This document shows positions 46,901-49,900 of a stretch of 64,000 bases of DNA, one piece after another. A model generated the notes under the pieces. That model was not told the origin of the DNA. It worked only from the letters and a program-made list of their open reading frames with translations, and searched no databases. How positions within the stretch are numbered: the stretch's first letter is position 1; every line of letters begins with the position of its first letter. Both the position numbers and the translations under genes were made by a program. The stretch covers positions 1-64,000 of the forward strand of contig WNNJ02000375.1 of NCBI GenBank assembly GCA_012934845.2, read 5' to 3'. This DNA comes from Pomphorhynchus laevis (lineage: Eukaryota > Acanthocephala > Palaeacanthocephala > Echinorhynchida > Pomphorhynchidae).

Positions 46901-49900
46901 GCAGTTCCGCTGCACCGGCTTTTGCCAGTCTATATGTAGCCCAAATTGAAGAAGCATTAATTGCTAGTGCCAAACTAAAACCAATGATATGGTGGCGCTA
47001 TATTGTTAATGTAATTGCAGTATGGACACACGGAGAATATGAATTAAAAACATTTGTGGAGGTGTTGAGCAAAACGAGCGAACCACACTTCACAAATAAC
47101 ACAGAACAGCCCGCAATATTTTTGGATACATAAATACACAAAGTTGATGGGGTTTAGACGACAACACTACATAAAAAATTCGATGGTAATCGAACTTTCT
47201 TACATGCTCAGAGTTGTGTCCCAAAGTCAAAAATGTTGCGTCAAAACGAATTCTTGAGAATACGAAAAATTTGCGAGCGAAATGACGAATTCGAGAAACA
47301 TATAAATAAATTTACCAACGAACTCTTTATGCGAGGTTATAGAATCAAGATGTTAAAGAAACATGCAAATAGAGTAAAATCCTTAACAAGAGAATCAGCA
47401 CTCTCAAAACAAAAACAACATGTAAGGACATTTACAATGTATTCTCATATCATCCTGAATTTGAAAATTTGAATCATGATATTATGCAAGCAGTTAAAGG
47501 AATAAACACTGATTACAGATTATAAATTAAGATACCAAATATCGCTTTTCACAATCGCCGTACAATAAAACATCTAGCCAGTAAATCACAGAAAGATAAC
47601 AGCGGCATCAACAAACCATGTTGTGATAGAAGATGCAAATGCTGTGCTGAAATGCAAAGCACATAAATGTACGATAACTCGATAACTGAGGCAAAATATA
47701 ACGTAAAGGGAATTAAAGATTGCAAAAGTAAAGGTGTAATTTACCTGCACAAATGCGTAGAATGCTCTAAAATGTGCATTGGACAGACAGCCGGACAAAT
47801 GAATGTCCGTGCTCTAACGCGTAGATGCGATATTGTACATAAACGCGAAAAAAAGAAAGGAGCTGCCAGACATTGTATAGAGAATACCAGCCACATAATG
47901 AAAACAACGATAATCGAGGCTAATACACCCGACGCGAGCAAGAGTAAAAAGCAAATATTATACTGGATAAGTCAAGTGATGACGGTTCAACAATTAAACA
48001 ACGAACATATATTTATTGAGAATAAAAATAATATATATAAATATACATAGAATAAAAATAATATATATAAATATATATTGAGAATAAATATATATAATAT
48101 ATAATATTATTGCACGGATGTGCTGAGTATACAACGGTCCAGGATTTCTCACGAAATACGGCAGTTATACTAAATGGTGTTGCTTGATAGACTGGACTTC
48201 GATTCACGACTTTCAGTCACAATGTCACTTCTCCAGTGTCACTTTACCAGGCAACCGAAACGGCCAATGAGTACTTCATTCTACTGATGAGTGCCGCCAG
48301 GTACTCATAGGTCGTCTAGAAGTGGCATGGTGACTTAAAGTCGTGAATCGAAGTCCAGTCTATCAAGCAACATTATTTAGTATAAATGCCGTATTTCGTA
48401 AGATATCCTGGACCTTTGTTTAGTCAGCACATCCGTGCAATACTATTATACCTGTCGTATACATTCAGGATGCAACGAGTGCAGTGACCATTCAGCAACA
48501 ACCTCTGCCTAGTGTTTAAGGATGGTCCGCACATCAATTCTATCTGGTTAAAAGCGTCAGCCTCAGTCAATTAAGCAAAGTGTCGGAAACGCCTTTATTC
48601 ACAATGTCACACAAGCAACCGAAAAGGGCCATTGAGTACTTCATTCTACTGATGAGTGCTGCCGGGTACTCATAGGTCGTCTAGAAGTGGCATGGGGACT
48701 TAAAGTCGTGAATCGAAGTCCAGTCTATCAAGCAACATTATTTAGTATAAATGCCGTATTTCGTAAGATATCCTGGACCGTTGTTTAGTCAGCACATCCG
48801 TGCAATACTATTATACCTGCCGTATCCATTCAGGATCCAACGAGTGCAGTGACAATTCAGCAACAACCTCTGCCTAGTGTTTAAGGATGGTCCGCACATC
48901 AATTCTATCTGGTTAAAAGAGTATAATTATTAAATATAATTATAAAATAAATAAAACATAGTAATGCTAAATCAAAATTTAATAATTAAATAATAAAATA
49001 AATAATTGTTTTAAGATTTTTTATAATTTAAAAAGAGTTAAAATAAAAATTGAAATTTAAAATAAACGTCATTTTTATGAATTGACTAATAAATAACAGA
49101 CGTTGTATCAGAATAAGAATTAGAGGTCATCAGGAGGAACTGCTATGCTATTAGGTTTCGGCCCCTAACTCCTCTACCCAACATAGCAGGGTGCCAAATA
49201 CATGCTAATGCCGTATTTCCTCTGATAAACCTATCTAGTGTCTTATTCTAATACAAAGTATATTATTTATTATCCATCCATAAAAATTTGCCACTTAAGA
49301 GTTTAAATTTATTCTTTATATTATTGTGTTGATTTATATATTTTACTATTTTCTGCTTGATGTTATTTTTATAGTAACCTAGTTTAAAATATGTATCTAT
49401 TAAATTATTTAAATGATTTTGAAGAAAGCCAATATCATTACAAATTGTTGCAATTCTTAAAATTTCATTATTTAATGTATTATATTTTATATTATATGGT
49501 ATGCATGAATGCTCATACAGAAATATGTTTCTTGTAAATTTAAATATGTCATCTTTACGATTAAAATTGATAGTAGTTTTAGTTAATGTTTATTTAATGT
49601 TCATATCTAGATATACACCTTCTTAATAATTAATATTGGTTTTGTTAAGAATAAGGCTTTCTGGATAATTTGTTCACTAATTGAATAAAAATGATTAGAA
49701 TTAAATACACATATCATCAATGTATCGAAACATATATTTCATGTGTTTATGTAGCTTAGATTTAGTTGTTGCACAGTTATGAACAAATTCATATTCTATA
49801 AAGCTTAAAAATAAGTCAGCTATAATTAGGCTACTATAACCACCCATTGGAACACATTTTACTTTTCTAAATAAAAAAGATGTCCCTACTTTTAAATATT

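Noticed and set aside
48262-48310. CUGAUGAG in the fold-back element as a hammerhead
   Set aside because: No GAAA strand follows stem II, and the flanking sequence prefers a different hairpin (ATGAGTAC/GTACTCAT).
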